This document shows positions 1 through 10,700 of a DNA stretch of 64,000 nucleotides, in pieces (positions within the stretch are counted from its first letter, which is position 1; every line of letters starts with the position of its first letter). Source of the stretch: Lanius collurio (Eukaryota > Chordata > Aves > Passeriformes > Laniidae). The translations under genes and the position numbers were made by a program. The notes under the pieces are model-generated. The model saw nothing but the letters and a program-made list of their open reading frames with translations, was not told the DNA's origin and did not search any database. The stretch is from the NCBI GenBank assembly GCA_020086605.1, contig JACBWW010000016.1, forward strand, positions 9,349,317 through 9,413,316, written 5' to 3'.

Positions 1-739
1 CATATGCTTATTAGGACACCTTGGAGCAAGAGGGCTCTGTCAGACACTCAGGGAACTGAAGGCATTTAATGGATTGAAATTGCTTATTACTGACAATAGT
101 TTGTTTTCAAAAAGTAGTACCCAGACAGTAAGAATTTATTTTAAGTTGCTTTAAAAAACATTGTTCCCTATGTGCAATATGCTAGTAACCATTGCATATA
201 AAGGAAGCATTCAGAATATTATAATAAATACATATGAATAATAAATATTCTACTTGTTACATTTTAAGATTGATGAGGCTTTCTCTTATGTTGCCGATAA
301 ATAGATCTGACTTCTGGAAATCAGAATGCCAGTGTGATTGAGGGATTACTACACTGATGCTATCCTAATAAGTAAAAACATATTTTTACGATATTAAGAA
401 TCTAAATATAGTTTGAGTACTATGTATTACATTCTGGTAAGCGAAGGGGGTCAGGTTAATATTGAATACACAAATATCATTCAATGTTCATGTTCCTAAG
501 AAAACATCTCTGGAAAAAGCAAACACTAAACAGAATAAAACTATAGTTAGAGAATTTTAATCGCAAGCTTCTGCAAACTGTAACATTCAAGAGATACCCA
601 TTGAAATGAATATCTCAGCTAAGCTCAAACATCTTGCATGCCTTCTCATAATTACAGAGCAAAGGCATTTGAATAACAACATACTGTGTCATTAGTAGCT
701 ACAAGAAGTAATTCCAATTTGCATTATATAACCTCATAC
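1..739. other. 3' flank of the RDH8-like gene
   Basis: AT-rich sequence downstream of the RDH8-like stop codon. On the minus strand it has an AATAAA hexamer at 140-135 and ATTAAA-type hexamers closer to the stop, so the 3'UTR probably ends inside this stretch. No coding signal or recognisable repeat was seen. Confidence 0.5.
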
Positions 740-973
740 TCATTGTGAAGGTTTTCCCAGGTCAAAGCTCTTCCTGCTTCTCCACCGTAGCAATTTGATG
801 AAGTTGAGACTTGCACTGAAGACTTTATCATGCTGAAAAACCATTTTGTAGAATATGTCAATGGGTAGATCTCCATTTGGATCTGCATACTTCAGAGTTG
901 TCATTGGAGTATACAAGGTGTTGGTCTGATGGCGAAAAGGTGGATTTTCTGCAAGAATTATCTTTACTGTGTG
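740..973 (-). CDS. RDH8-like: RDH8-like last coding exon and stop
   Basis: 77 residues and TGA (742-740). Contains [14 protein letters not shown], matching the conserved NxxYTPxxTLK segment of RDH8 proteins. The tail ends [16 protein letters not shown]: basic, with no cysteine. The exon reads through from the AG acceptor at 975-974 in phase 0. Confidence 0.9.
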   Translation of the reverse strand, partial: HTVKIILAENPPFRHQTNTLYTPMTTLKYADPNGDLPIDIFYKMVFQHDKVFSASLNFIKLLRWRSRKSFDLGKPSQ

Positions 974-3900
974 CTGTAGAAAAGGAGAAACAGAAATTTT
1001 AAAGAACTTTTACCAAGATAGTAAAGTGAGAACCCAATTTTCAGTTGAACTATGGAAAAGTAGTAGAATAAAGTGCTAGAATTACATAAAACTCTGTATA
1101 CAGTTTTATTAGAACTTCATTAGAAAGTCTTCTTAAAATATTTAACAGCAATAATAAGTATTTATTCTTAGTTCTATTTCTGTTTCTCTATACCATGGTG
1201 ATAGCATTTGACACCTAAGTATCCTGAGTAGTCTTCCAGTTATTGTGGCTTATAAGCCCACAGTAGGTAGATTCTCTCTTCTACAGTTCACTGGGAAAGG
1301 ATCAGGACAGCACATTTTGCAGCAAGATCTGGGAATCTTCAGTTGATACTGAAGTTATTCCTTACCAGCAAATGCCTGAAATCATCATCCCCTCCCACAG
1401 CTTGCCTAAACTTCTCCTCCTGCAGGAAACCCCAAGCACCACAATCATCCATGTTGCTTTTATTGTGCCTTGGTGGTCTGGGGTGGCTGAGTGAACTTCC
1501 CTGAGTGGAGGGATTATGAGTGAGATGGAGAGGACAGAACTTTACCAGTGGTGGGAACCCTGTGTGGCTGTATGGTAACAATGCAAAATATTCAGACTTC
1601 ACCGGAGGATGTAAAGGGCATTTAATATCTCAGTGGTATTTAAATTACAATTCATACTTGTAATCAGTACTTCAAAATGAACATTCTTTTATTATTTTAT
1701 TCGCTTTTGTTTAAAATGAAGATTCTCTTGAATTTTTAGAAACACTTTTTAATTTGTGTTTATTACATTTAATTAAATCTAATACTTCTACCAGAAAAAC
1801 CCACCAAGCAAACACTGCATTCATAAATTAAAAAGAAAAAAAATTAAAAGAAGACGAATTTTTGACAAGTTACCTCTGCAACATCTTCAGCACTTTGTCC
1901 CAGGCTCTGGAAAATTTGTTTGTAATTTTTAAGGTAAATATTAGTAAACATCTCAGCCGTTTCTTTATCTGCAGCTGAAAGATCCATTTTCATTCCATCT
2001 TCAAACACTTTTCTTTCAAACTCTGTAATCACTGGGCCTGGTTCAATCAAACTTAACCTGTTCAAAAAAATAAAGATCTACTGGTTGTTGACTATCCTCC
2101 ATGGAAAATATACCCCCTAATCCTTCTCCAAAAAGAATATTGAAGAGTTGCACTAGCAAACAGTATATAACAGTACCTTCTATAAAGGCAATCCATTGCC
2201 TTAATTGCTCTCCTGCTCCTCCTACCCATCCACATATATAGTGGAAATTTGCATAGTTTAATTTTCAAAGACATGCTGTAACTTAATTCATGACATGAGT
2301 GCAGTTGTTACCTGCTGTCTTGTGGCTGTGGACTCTAATCTAATAATCTTATTCACAAGAGTTTACCAGATACTAAGAAAAATAATTAATGGATGGTAAC
2401 AATATACTTTCTGGACAAAATTCTGCATAGGTTTCTTTGTTTCTCATGATAATACTAGAAGTAGCTGAAAGAGATGGGGGAATTGCCCAAACATGGATTT
2501 TCTTTGTCAAGCTGTTAGTGTTACATAATTTAAGCTCCCACCACTGTATATTAATAAAATACAATATAGAGACTTTTACTGTGGGTGGACAGATTCTGGC
2601 TGCTGCCAAATCTGAAACTATTTATTTTGTTCAGTAGCATATTATAGCAAATCACTGAAATACAGTTACTGGTCAGATCTTTCCTAGTTCTTTTCTCAGG
2701 CAGTAATAACTCCCAGCCACTGTGTTTATCCAAACACTTATTGGGACTGTGCCTCTTTTTAGACCTGAGTTCTTCAAGGAGTGTTCTAAAGGCTCTTCTT
2801 TAGAACTAAATCAAGCTATTGGCCTTCACAGCAGAATTTCAGTTACTGCTGGAATTAAAGCCTTTTGTCTTGCATCACCCTTCCCATTAGACCTTGAATT
2901 TTTCCTATTATACTTCCTCATTTGAGCCTCTTTTTTGCTGTGTCTTATACTCTTGAAATCTCATTATGAATTGTGGTATATCCTGTGTATCATTACATTT
3001 ATTTGAAATCCCTCCAAACTTTGCAGAGCAATATGCAGAATCCCAGTTTTGTCTCTGAAATTCCACAACAGCAGCTGCCCTTTTTTTCACTAGGCCTAAA
3101 TGCTTAGGCACACAGAGATGCAGTGGGCATTTACCAGTTGTTGGACTCTACACAAAGAACAGTAGCAGAATAACATGAGTGTGAAAACACATGTGACAAA
3201 TCAGACCTGAAAGCCCACAGATGATGAACAAGACCAGTCTTTTAAGTACTGTCTAAAATGTTAGGAACAGTGTACCACACTTCTCACTTTCCTCCCACCT
3301 CCCTTCATTCCAGGTATCTCACCTTGTGTAACACTCTGATGGATTTGCACTTGCTCAGTCTCTGTGATGGGCCCTGGAACTTTTTTATCTGTGAATTGCC
3401 TAAGAAGACCATTATCCTTTCTAAAGGAAAAGATCACAGGTCAACCTTATAATTTTATTCCTGTGATATTGTATGTAAGAATCTGTTTTCAGAAGTGTTA
3501 CATGAACTGTATTTTATCCAAAGCTAAATAGCCTTTAACTGTTCAAGAGAACATGTTTATTTTAACATCTAGATCTTTTTATTTGCTCATATAATGTGAA
3601 GGGTGTGGGCATTTCTATGCCTTTTGTGATGTACAGTTTTCAAGGGCTTCTCAGTCTGTTTAGCAGCATGCTTTAAAAATATTTTTCCTGCCTCTGAATA
3701 TATTTTAAACTATCTAAAACACAACTGACACCAGTGGATCAATACCATTCAGACCAGTGGATCGATGCCATTTACACCAGTGGATCAATACTTACTGCAG
3801 TTTGAACTTGAGTGCTTGTATAGCTAAACTTTCGCAGAATCCTTCCACAGCAAACTTAGATGCAGCATAAACATCATTAAATAAGATGCCTGATGGTACA

Positions 3901-6900
3901 AATAAAACATCTTGAGAATGTGATTGTATCCAACATATCAATCATTTAATTTTTAAAACTCCTGTGTTTTCCCAAAATTTCTACAGTCTTGCTAGGAATA
4001 CATTAGAAAAATCCTTGTGTATACTGGATCCAAATACTAATTTTTGTCTATGTTCTCAAAACTGCTTAGTCTAGGAAAGATGCTTGACTAATGCTTTTCC
4101 TCCCCCTAGCTGATGCTGTGGTCTCCTTGGATGATATTATTTTGTAGTCTAAGATAGGAAAGTGTCTGTACATATAATACCATCTGCATTATTTATCAGT
4201 AAGACTTTAATTGGCTGTAGATCAACACAGAGGCTGAGTGCAATGCAGGAGATACAATTGTGCAAGAGATCCAGCTTGCAGCTGAGTGATTTAGAAAAAG
4301 CACTACATCAATCCATTTAGGTGGAGGCTAAGTGTGGTATTAAAATAGCAATTCTTGGAGTTTGATGGAGGACCCTTGGTCACCAGAAAAATCCAGATAA
4401 GATAGATGCCACAGTTGTAATAATTGAAGAACAATACAGCTAGACAGGATGGGACATGAGAGTATCTGTCACTAAAATTTGACTCTCGAGTGTTATGAGA
4501 TGAGAAGCTTTACAAAAAGGTGGTACAGTTGTCTGGGATTGGATTGTATTCTATTATTATTGTGCAGAGTGTAGTAAGCATGTTTGTTTGTTCCCATAAT
4601 TTTTTCCAAGAGGAAAGAGAAAAGTAATGCTAAGCCCCGTTTTCCAGATAATAAAAATACAACAATTTTTTTTTTTTTAAATGAGAGAATTTAAGTTAAA
4701 ACTCTAATAAAATTTACTCTGCAGGTTTTGTTGTTAGAATGCTGTGAGAGTAGCTGTGTAGTAACAAACTACCTGAATGCATAAAACCCATCAGGTGCTT
4801 TTTATAGTTGGAACTTCAGCATTACAAAGCACACGAGTCAGATATGCCGGCTCCTACTTTCTTTTTTTTTTTTTAATTAAAAGAGGAAAGCTTTAGATTT
4901 TGAACACTGAACTATTAGTTCAAGCAAAGAGAAAAGCCAGCTTTACCTTGTATTCCCATAACACTGCTTATTATAACTATATGCCCACTCTTTCTCCGCT
5001 TCATGTCAGGCAAAATCTCCTTCAGCAGTCGAACCAGGCCGAAGAAGTTGGTGTCCATCACAGTTTTCATCTCCTCTATGGTCTGACATTCAATAGGTCC
5101 AATGAGCCCCATTCCAGCATTGCTTACTGCACCAAATGGGAGACAACAGCAAGCAAAAAACCTCCATAAACATACACTAGTAATCTTTACTGGAAAGCAT
5201 TTGAAAGTAATGTGAGGACTAAGGGTTAAATGATCCTAAATAATCCCTAAAGAAAGGATTAAAATATGTTAGTCACTAAAGCTTTCAAATACACTTGACA
5301 TTTCGTATGTCTTTATTTTAAATTATGCTTTTAATCAAATTTAAGTTATCCAGTATTTTGCATTTTAACTAATTTATTTCTGATAAGATCTTTTTTTAAA
5401 AAAAATATAAAGGGATTACAGGAAAATGAGTCAAGAAATACTTGTATTTGTTTATAAATCAGTATTAAGAATTGGAAGATAGAGTCAATACCCATAGGAA
5501 TAAACAGAAATCTTCAAAAAGTGGTATTTTGGTCTGCTTTTTGTTTTACTAACATTCATATCTTCAAGAGGAAGTAATCTCTCAACAAAATAAACAAACC
5601 AAAACACACACTTCCATTGATTTTTATTTGCCTCCTGGATAATCATAAGTGAGGAATGATGATAGGACCAGCATTCTTCTCTAGAAGTAGTATGTCAAAC
5701 TAGAGTATAATAAATTTTGCAGAAAAAGTTGTCAAGCACTGCTTTAATAATTTATCAGAAAAAAGGCAGATCCATAATTTTCAATTAGGTAAGATTTAAT
5801 AGCTGATGGTGTAAGCATTTCTATCTTACTAAGTTATTAATATATATTTTTAGCAAAACAATATGAAAACAATTTTCTGAATGATTTGTAAAGTACAATT
5901 TCAATTCTCAATACAAAATGGAAATATCCTTATTTTCTTTGTATTTATTCTTTTACTTGCTAATTCCCAAATGCTGTTGCTTCCTCAGTGCAGACAGCTG
6001 TTACCTTCATTGTTAAAAGGGCTATGCTTCGTCAATAGAAAATCTTGCTCATGAAGGTGCCCATTTAGGCAAAATCTCTCACATTTACTAAAAAAAATGT
6101 ATCATTTTATCCAAGACACCTACCTATGATCAAGTTTCTCTTTTGTAAACAGGGAAAACAAGCTTCCCTACTTCATAGAAGCAGGGTGGGATTTAATCCA
6201 CTCATGTCTGCATGAAGTCTTAAGAACCTTGAACCGAATATACTACGTAATTATTATTACTTTGATAATTAAAAAAATACACTAATGAAACTTCTCCAGG
6301 GTATTTGAGATGATGTTTATAGCAATCTGGTATCTGTTCATAACACACACATCCTGTACTTGCCTAGGACATCAATCCTTCTGTCAGGGATACTGTTCAC
6401 ACAAGTTCTAATAGACTGTTCATCACAGACATCCAGTTGTTTAATTTCGAGGGTTTTGCCCAGCCTGTGGCCTGCAGCTTCCTCCAGTGGCTCTTTCTTG
6501 GCCAGATTCCGCATTGTGGCATACACTGCAACACACCAGAAGCAACACTTACCACAAATAAAATCTTTACTGTGGCAGTCTTACTAAGAGGTATTAAAGA
6601 ACAATGCTTTCACATCCAGGTCTCAATATCAGTGATAGAAACCAGATAAAAAAATAAAAGACTCTATTTTCAACATACATTGTGACTAATTTCCCAGTCT
6701 GGTTCTGAAATCTTCAAGAAATTAAAAAGAAGAATTAAGCAGCCATGCATAATGAAGAATGTGCAGTGTAAAAAGATTTTACTCTCACCGATATATTTAA
6801 AAACAGATATCAAATTATTCCAGTAAACTGTTTTAGGTACCCAAAACCTAATTTTGGATTCCAGATTTCCCTTTCTTTCTTTAAATCACCATCGACATAT

Positions 6901-7741
6901 TTAGCTGAACAACCATAATTTTATTAAAAAATGGAAGACATACTTCCTTGAGTTTAAAGAATGTCTATTTTTGTAAGCTACTTCTCAAAATAGAAATTAG
7001 TTTTATTAGTTATTGTTGTAGCCTAATTACTCACAAAGCTCTAGAGCTGCATCCAGTGTTAGCAATAAAATACTGTAAGTATGAGACTGAATTGCCACAG
7101 ATTGCTGCCTTCACCTTACATTTTCAATCGTAGCAAATACCATGACAAATCCCAGCCCTTTCGTTCACCCTCTTATGCCTACACAGGCTTGGAATAACGA
7201 AATGTGCTTTAAGGAAAAAAATTGCAAATTTAGAAACTGTTTACTTAAATTCATTGCTTTGGTCCTCAAATGGGCATGGCCCTGTATATGTGCAGATTTT
7301 AGTAGCCAGAAACAAAGCTAATCACAGCTGTGAATGTATACCCAAAGCAGCATAATCCTGCAGGTATTTTCAGCTATTCATTTTATACTACTGTCTTTTT
7401 TCATTGTGTCTGTGTGTAAACTATTCAGTTCCAGTAGTTGTTCCATTTCAATACAGGTACAGAAGTATCAACTGCTTACAGAAAACAGTATATTGTCACT
7501 GTATTTTCTTGACAGTCGAAGAGGAAAACGAACCAGAAACAAATCACCCAACTGAATTCAACCATCTATTAAATCACAGAGAAAAAACCAGCACCATCTT
7601 GAACAGTATGTTTTTATAAAGATAAAGAACAGATAGATTGTTACCTTTAAATCTTTTCTGTTCATCTTTTGCCATTTTTACAGCTAATGCCAGTCCAATT
7701 CCTGAGGAGCAACCTGTAATGAGGACATTTCTTCTTGCCAT
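740..7741 (-). CDS. RDH8-like: RDH8-like short-chain dehydrogenase/reductase (complete, 6 exons, 316 aa)
   Basis: Coding exons in transcript order: 7741-7645, 6525-6364, 5126-4947, 3889-3796, 2057-1874, 973-740. All join in frame and give 316 residues, close to the roughly 311 of human RDH8. The start has a good Kozak context (A at -3, G at +4). The Rossmann motif TGCSSGIG is at residues 9-16. Arg38 after beta-2 is typical of NADP(H)-preferring members. SNAG at 88-91 replaces the usual NNAG. Asn113, Ser141 and Tyr154-x3-Lys158 form the expected catalytic tetrad. Family members reduce all-trans-retinal (RDH8) or oxidise/reduce estradiol/estrone (HSD17B1); the VMDTNFFG and SSVMG motifs and the long C-terminal tail fit RDH8 better. 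The substrate is inferred from family only. The C-terminus has no cysteines, unlike photoreceptor RDH8. Intron 2 uses a GC donor. Orthology to RDH8 rather than a close paralogue is not settled. Confidence 0.92.
1874..2057 (-). CDS. RDH8-like: RDH8-like coding exon 5: substrate-loop region
   Basis: Begins [18 protein letters not shown], the EPGPV-x-TEF segment of this family that follows the active site and leads into the variable substrate lid. Ends SAEDVAE at a GAG|GTAACT donor, phase 0. Confidence 0.92.
3731..3797. repeat. 23-bp tandem repeat, three copies, overlapping a splice donor
   Basis: The unit ccagtggatcaatacc recurs starting at 3731, 3754 and 3777, a 23-bp spacing. The copies are nearly identical (one has atcgatgcc for atcaatacc). 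The rightmost copy runs into the exon 4 donor of the RDH8-like gene at 3795. Confidence 0.85.
3796..3889 (-). CDS. RDH8-like: RDH8-like coding exon 4: Tyr154/Lys158 active site
   Basis: Residues 147-177, including [19 protein letters not shown], which carries the YxxxK pair. The donor CTGCA|GTAAGT overlaps the first copy (in transcript order) of a 23-bp tandem repeat that continues into the intron. This exon is too short to stand out as a long ORF; it was placed by frame and homology. Confidence 0.9.
4947..5126 (-). CDS. RDH8-like: RDH8-like coding exon 3: SNAG motif, Asn113 and catalytic Ser141
   Basis: Residues 88-146. Contains [10 protein letters not shown], the DTNFFG helix-4 motif with catalytic Asn113, and [10 protein letters not shown] with the catalytic serine. 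Donor AAG|GTAAAG. Confidence 0.93.
6364..6525 (-). CDS. RDH8-like: RDH8-like coding exon 2 with GC splice donor
   Basis: Residues 33-86, beginning VYATMRNL (beta-2 and the Arg that contacts the NADP phosphate). The exon ends CCTAG followed by gcaagt. Only this GC donor keeps the frame into exon 3 (giving ..[11 protein letters not shown]); the GT five bases further on would shift it. Confidence 0.88.
7645..7741 (-). CDS. RDH8-like: RDH8-like coding exon 1: start codon and cofactor-binding motif
   Basis: Encodes residues 1-32 plus one base. It starts [16 protein letters not shown], the glycine-rich dinucleotide-binding turn of classical SDRs. The donor is AAG|GTAACA. Confidence 0.93.
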
Positions 7742-10700
7742 TCTTTTCACTCGGGTTCAGTTCTTCAGAAGAGCAACAACACAAATGTAACTACAGCATA
7801 ATGTGACTGGCCTTTAATGCTATCTCCAGCTTCCCTGAGTCAACAAATCTGAAAATGCACACCTGGACCTTGCATGATTAAGGGATAATCTCCAGTGAAA
7901 CAAAATAGAAGCAGATGCTCCTACATGTGCTTATCATCTGCATTATCAAAACTGATTATATTTAATACAAAATTTGATTAAACTATAAATTGAGGTATTT
8001 GTTAATTACATGGAATTTTAAAATACAATAACCAGCTTGCACAGTACTGGCAGGAAAAGCCTTGCCACAATTACAATTGGTCTGTAGTGCCAAGCCCTCC
8101 ACTCACATCTGCGAAAAGTAAACTGCACCCAGAGTGGGATCCCTCTGCTAAAGCTGTTCAGAATTCCTACACCTACAGCATCCTCCTGGTTCTTTTGCAA
8201 CAGATTGAGGAATAGATTTCTTCCCTGATGGCTTACTATTGTAAGAGTCCTAACAGGCATTACAGGAAAAAAACCCAAATTGAAAAATGGGATGTGGATT
8301 CTGAAAGAGACAAGTTGTTGGACAGATTGCTCACATTTCCTTTTGGCAGTGTTCCCAGCCAAGAACAGAGAAAGTGAGCAAGTATGCTGCAGCAGAGAAC
8401 TGTCAGGAAATGTTGAACAAACCAGCTTCACTACATTCTTACTAACACTGAAATATCTTTCAACACTTTTGGTTCTGCAATTGACAAGTCAGAAATTTTA
8501 AAAGTAAGAACTAGTCTGATGTCTCAAGTTTTGGGAAAAATACTCTGCATATAAACTGTGGATTAAACAGAGGGGCTATTTGGACTGGCTGGCACTTAAG
8601 TGCAATTCATGTTTAACATACAGTAACTAGTAAGCATATTGCATTCAGGAAGAAAATCAGTCCCTTGTTTCTGTCCTGAGTGACAGGAAAAAGAAAGACC
8701 TTAATAAGCAATTAGCCTTATGAACAGTAATCAGCTAATTGCAATGCCATTATACACAGTAAAATGTTTTCCAAGACTCAACAACCTCATAATAATGCAA
8801 AGCACCTTAGAAGAATGAGCATAGTGTTCCAGGATTTGCATAGATGTAAACTGGTTAGTAACTCAAGAAAAGGAGGACAATATGGAAATATTTAACTGAA
8901 ATTACATTTAAAAATAAGTCTATCCTTTCCAAAAGAAATGAATTGCCTTGAACAGTAAAAATGGAATCCTTAACTTCTCAGGCAAGCAACAAAATAGCAA
9001 AACATCTAAAGATTATATATAATTATGATTCTACTTATTTATGAGGTTTGACCCACAGTTTAACCAGATAAGTTAGTATACAGACAAAATTTTAGTGCAA
9101 ATGCTATTTAGCTGATTCAGAGATTAGATAAATTGCTTTTGCTGCTCATGCACATTTATATTTAGTGCATGTAGGAGGAGCAAATGAGGATTTATACAAT
9201 GCTAGTTAGTGGAATTCCACTAGTGTTGTGATGCAGCTGTAATTACAGATTGGTTATATTTTCTACTTGAAGTCCTGGTTTGAAGGGCTTATATATTCCA
9301 CTGCTTTAGAAAAATCTGTCTGAAATTTGATGCATACACTTCTAGGCTGAAGGCAAAGTGATGTGCATAAAGAGAGACAAAAAATAAAAGCAGTTTAATT
9401 TGCAATTTTTGCACCAGTCAACCTAATTCTGAATTTTTTCCTTTACAGTTATGTAGAGAAAGAAATAGCTTGATTTAAAACACAGAATATATTTATTTCT
9501 GTAAGTAACAGTGGTTTTTGTCACATCATCATTTTCATAATAGCAGAATAAATAATCTGAAACTGCAGAAATACTTTAGATGAGTGTATCCTGACCTTGT
9601 CAATGGTAGCAGAATGTGTGGCTGGTTTTGTAGAACCACCTAATGTAGAACATGTGGCATTTGTGGAATGTGTTTATATAAAGTGAAAGAGCCAGTACTG
9701 CCCAAGGAGTTTAGCACACTGCCACTTGCAGAGTTTCTAAAACAGCTCAGATAGGGTTTGTTGGCTAAGATACACTTTTAATATGCAAAACACTTAATTG
9801 AGACCTGGTATTTAAACTGAAATACATTAAATTCTGTTCTTCTTCTTTCCATCAATTAACTTTGGCAACTTGATTTTCTGAAGTATGAATCACATGTCTT
9901 AATGCACATAAATGATGTGTGCATTAATCCGACTTAGACTGAGGTCTCAAAATCGTATTTGCAATTTCTAATGCTCATGTAAATATAAAAGTGGGGCCCC
10001 TAGCCATTCATACCAGCTAAATTGTGTAGTACTTGTGGAAACCTGGAAGTAAGTATGTTTTAGAACGTATAGTTATTATGAGAATGTAATCAATGGCAAT
10101 TTTTGTATGGATTTTTGTTTGATTAAAAATAATGAAAGAAACAGGCTCAAGCTTTACGGCCCTGTCCCAGAACCCTTTGCATCTTAAAGATACTGCTTGG
10201 AGTAAAGCAAGCAGGTTTTGCTGGTGTCTATGATCAAATCAGTGTCCCAAAACATCTTACAAACGGGTCAGTTTTAACAAGATGTGTCTGCAACACGGCA
10301 TGTGTACAAAAAAAGATAAAATATTCCCAAAGAAAAATTGCTAATAAGGTAGTGCCATTGTGCTTTTAATTAGAAGTGAGATATTAAACAAGTACATAAT
10401 TTAAAAACCTTGGAAAAAGATGACAGCTGAAATTAATCCCTACGACTTAAGATAAATAAATTTTATTCTTCAGTATAAAAAACAATGTTATTATATGACA
10501 GCAATAATCAACGGTAAAATAAAAAGGTTTCATCTGCTTCAGTACAAATAACTACATTGCTTATTTAGAAATACAATGTTAAAGTTTCCTCTTTGAAGTC
10601 ACAATTACGATGCCAGCAACAGCATTCCTGGGTTGCTGCTTGTCTGATGGGCAGCAGGAGTAATTTCTTCACAGTTCTTGCCCCTGAAACAAAGTATCTG

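Noticed and set aside
8018..8431. 137-codon minus-strand ORF upstream of the RDH8-like gene
   Set aside because: No recognisable motif, implausible composition (runs of F, L, R), no splice or promoter context. Length is within chance for 64 kb.
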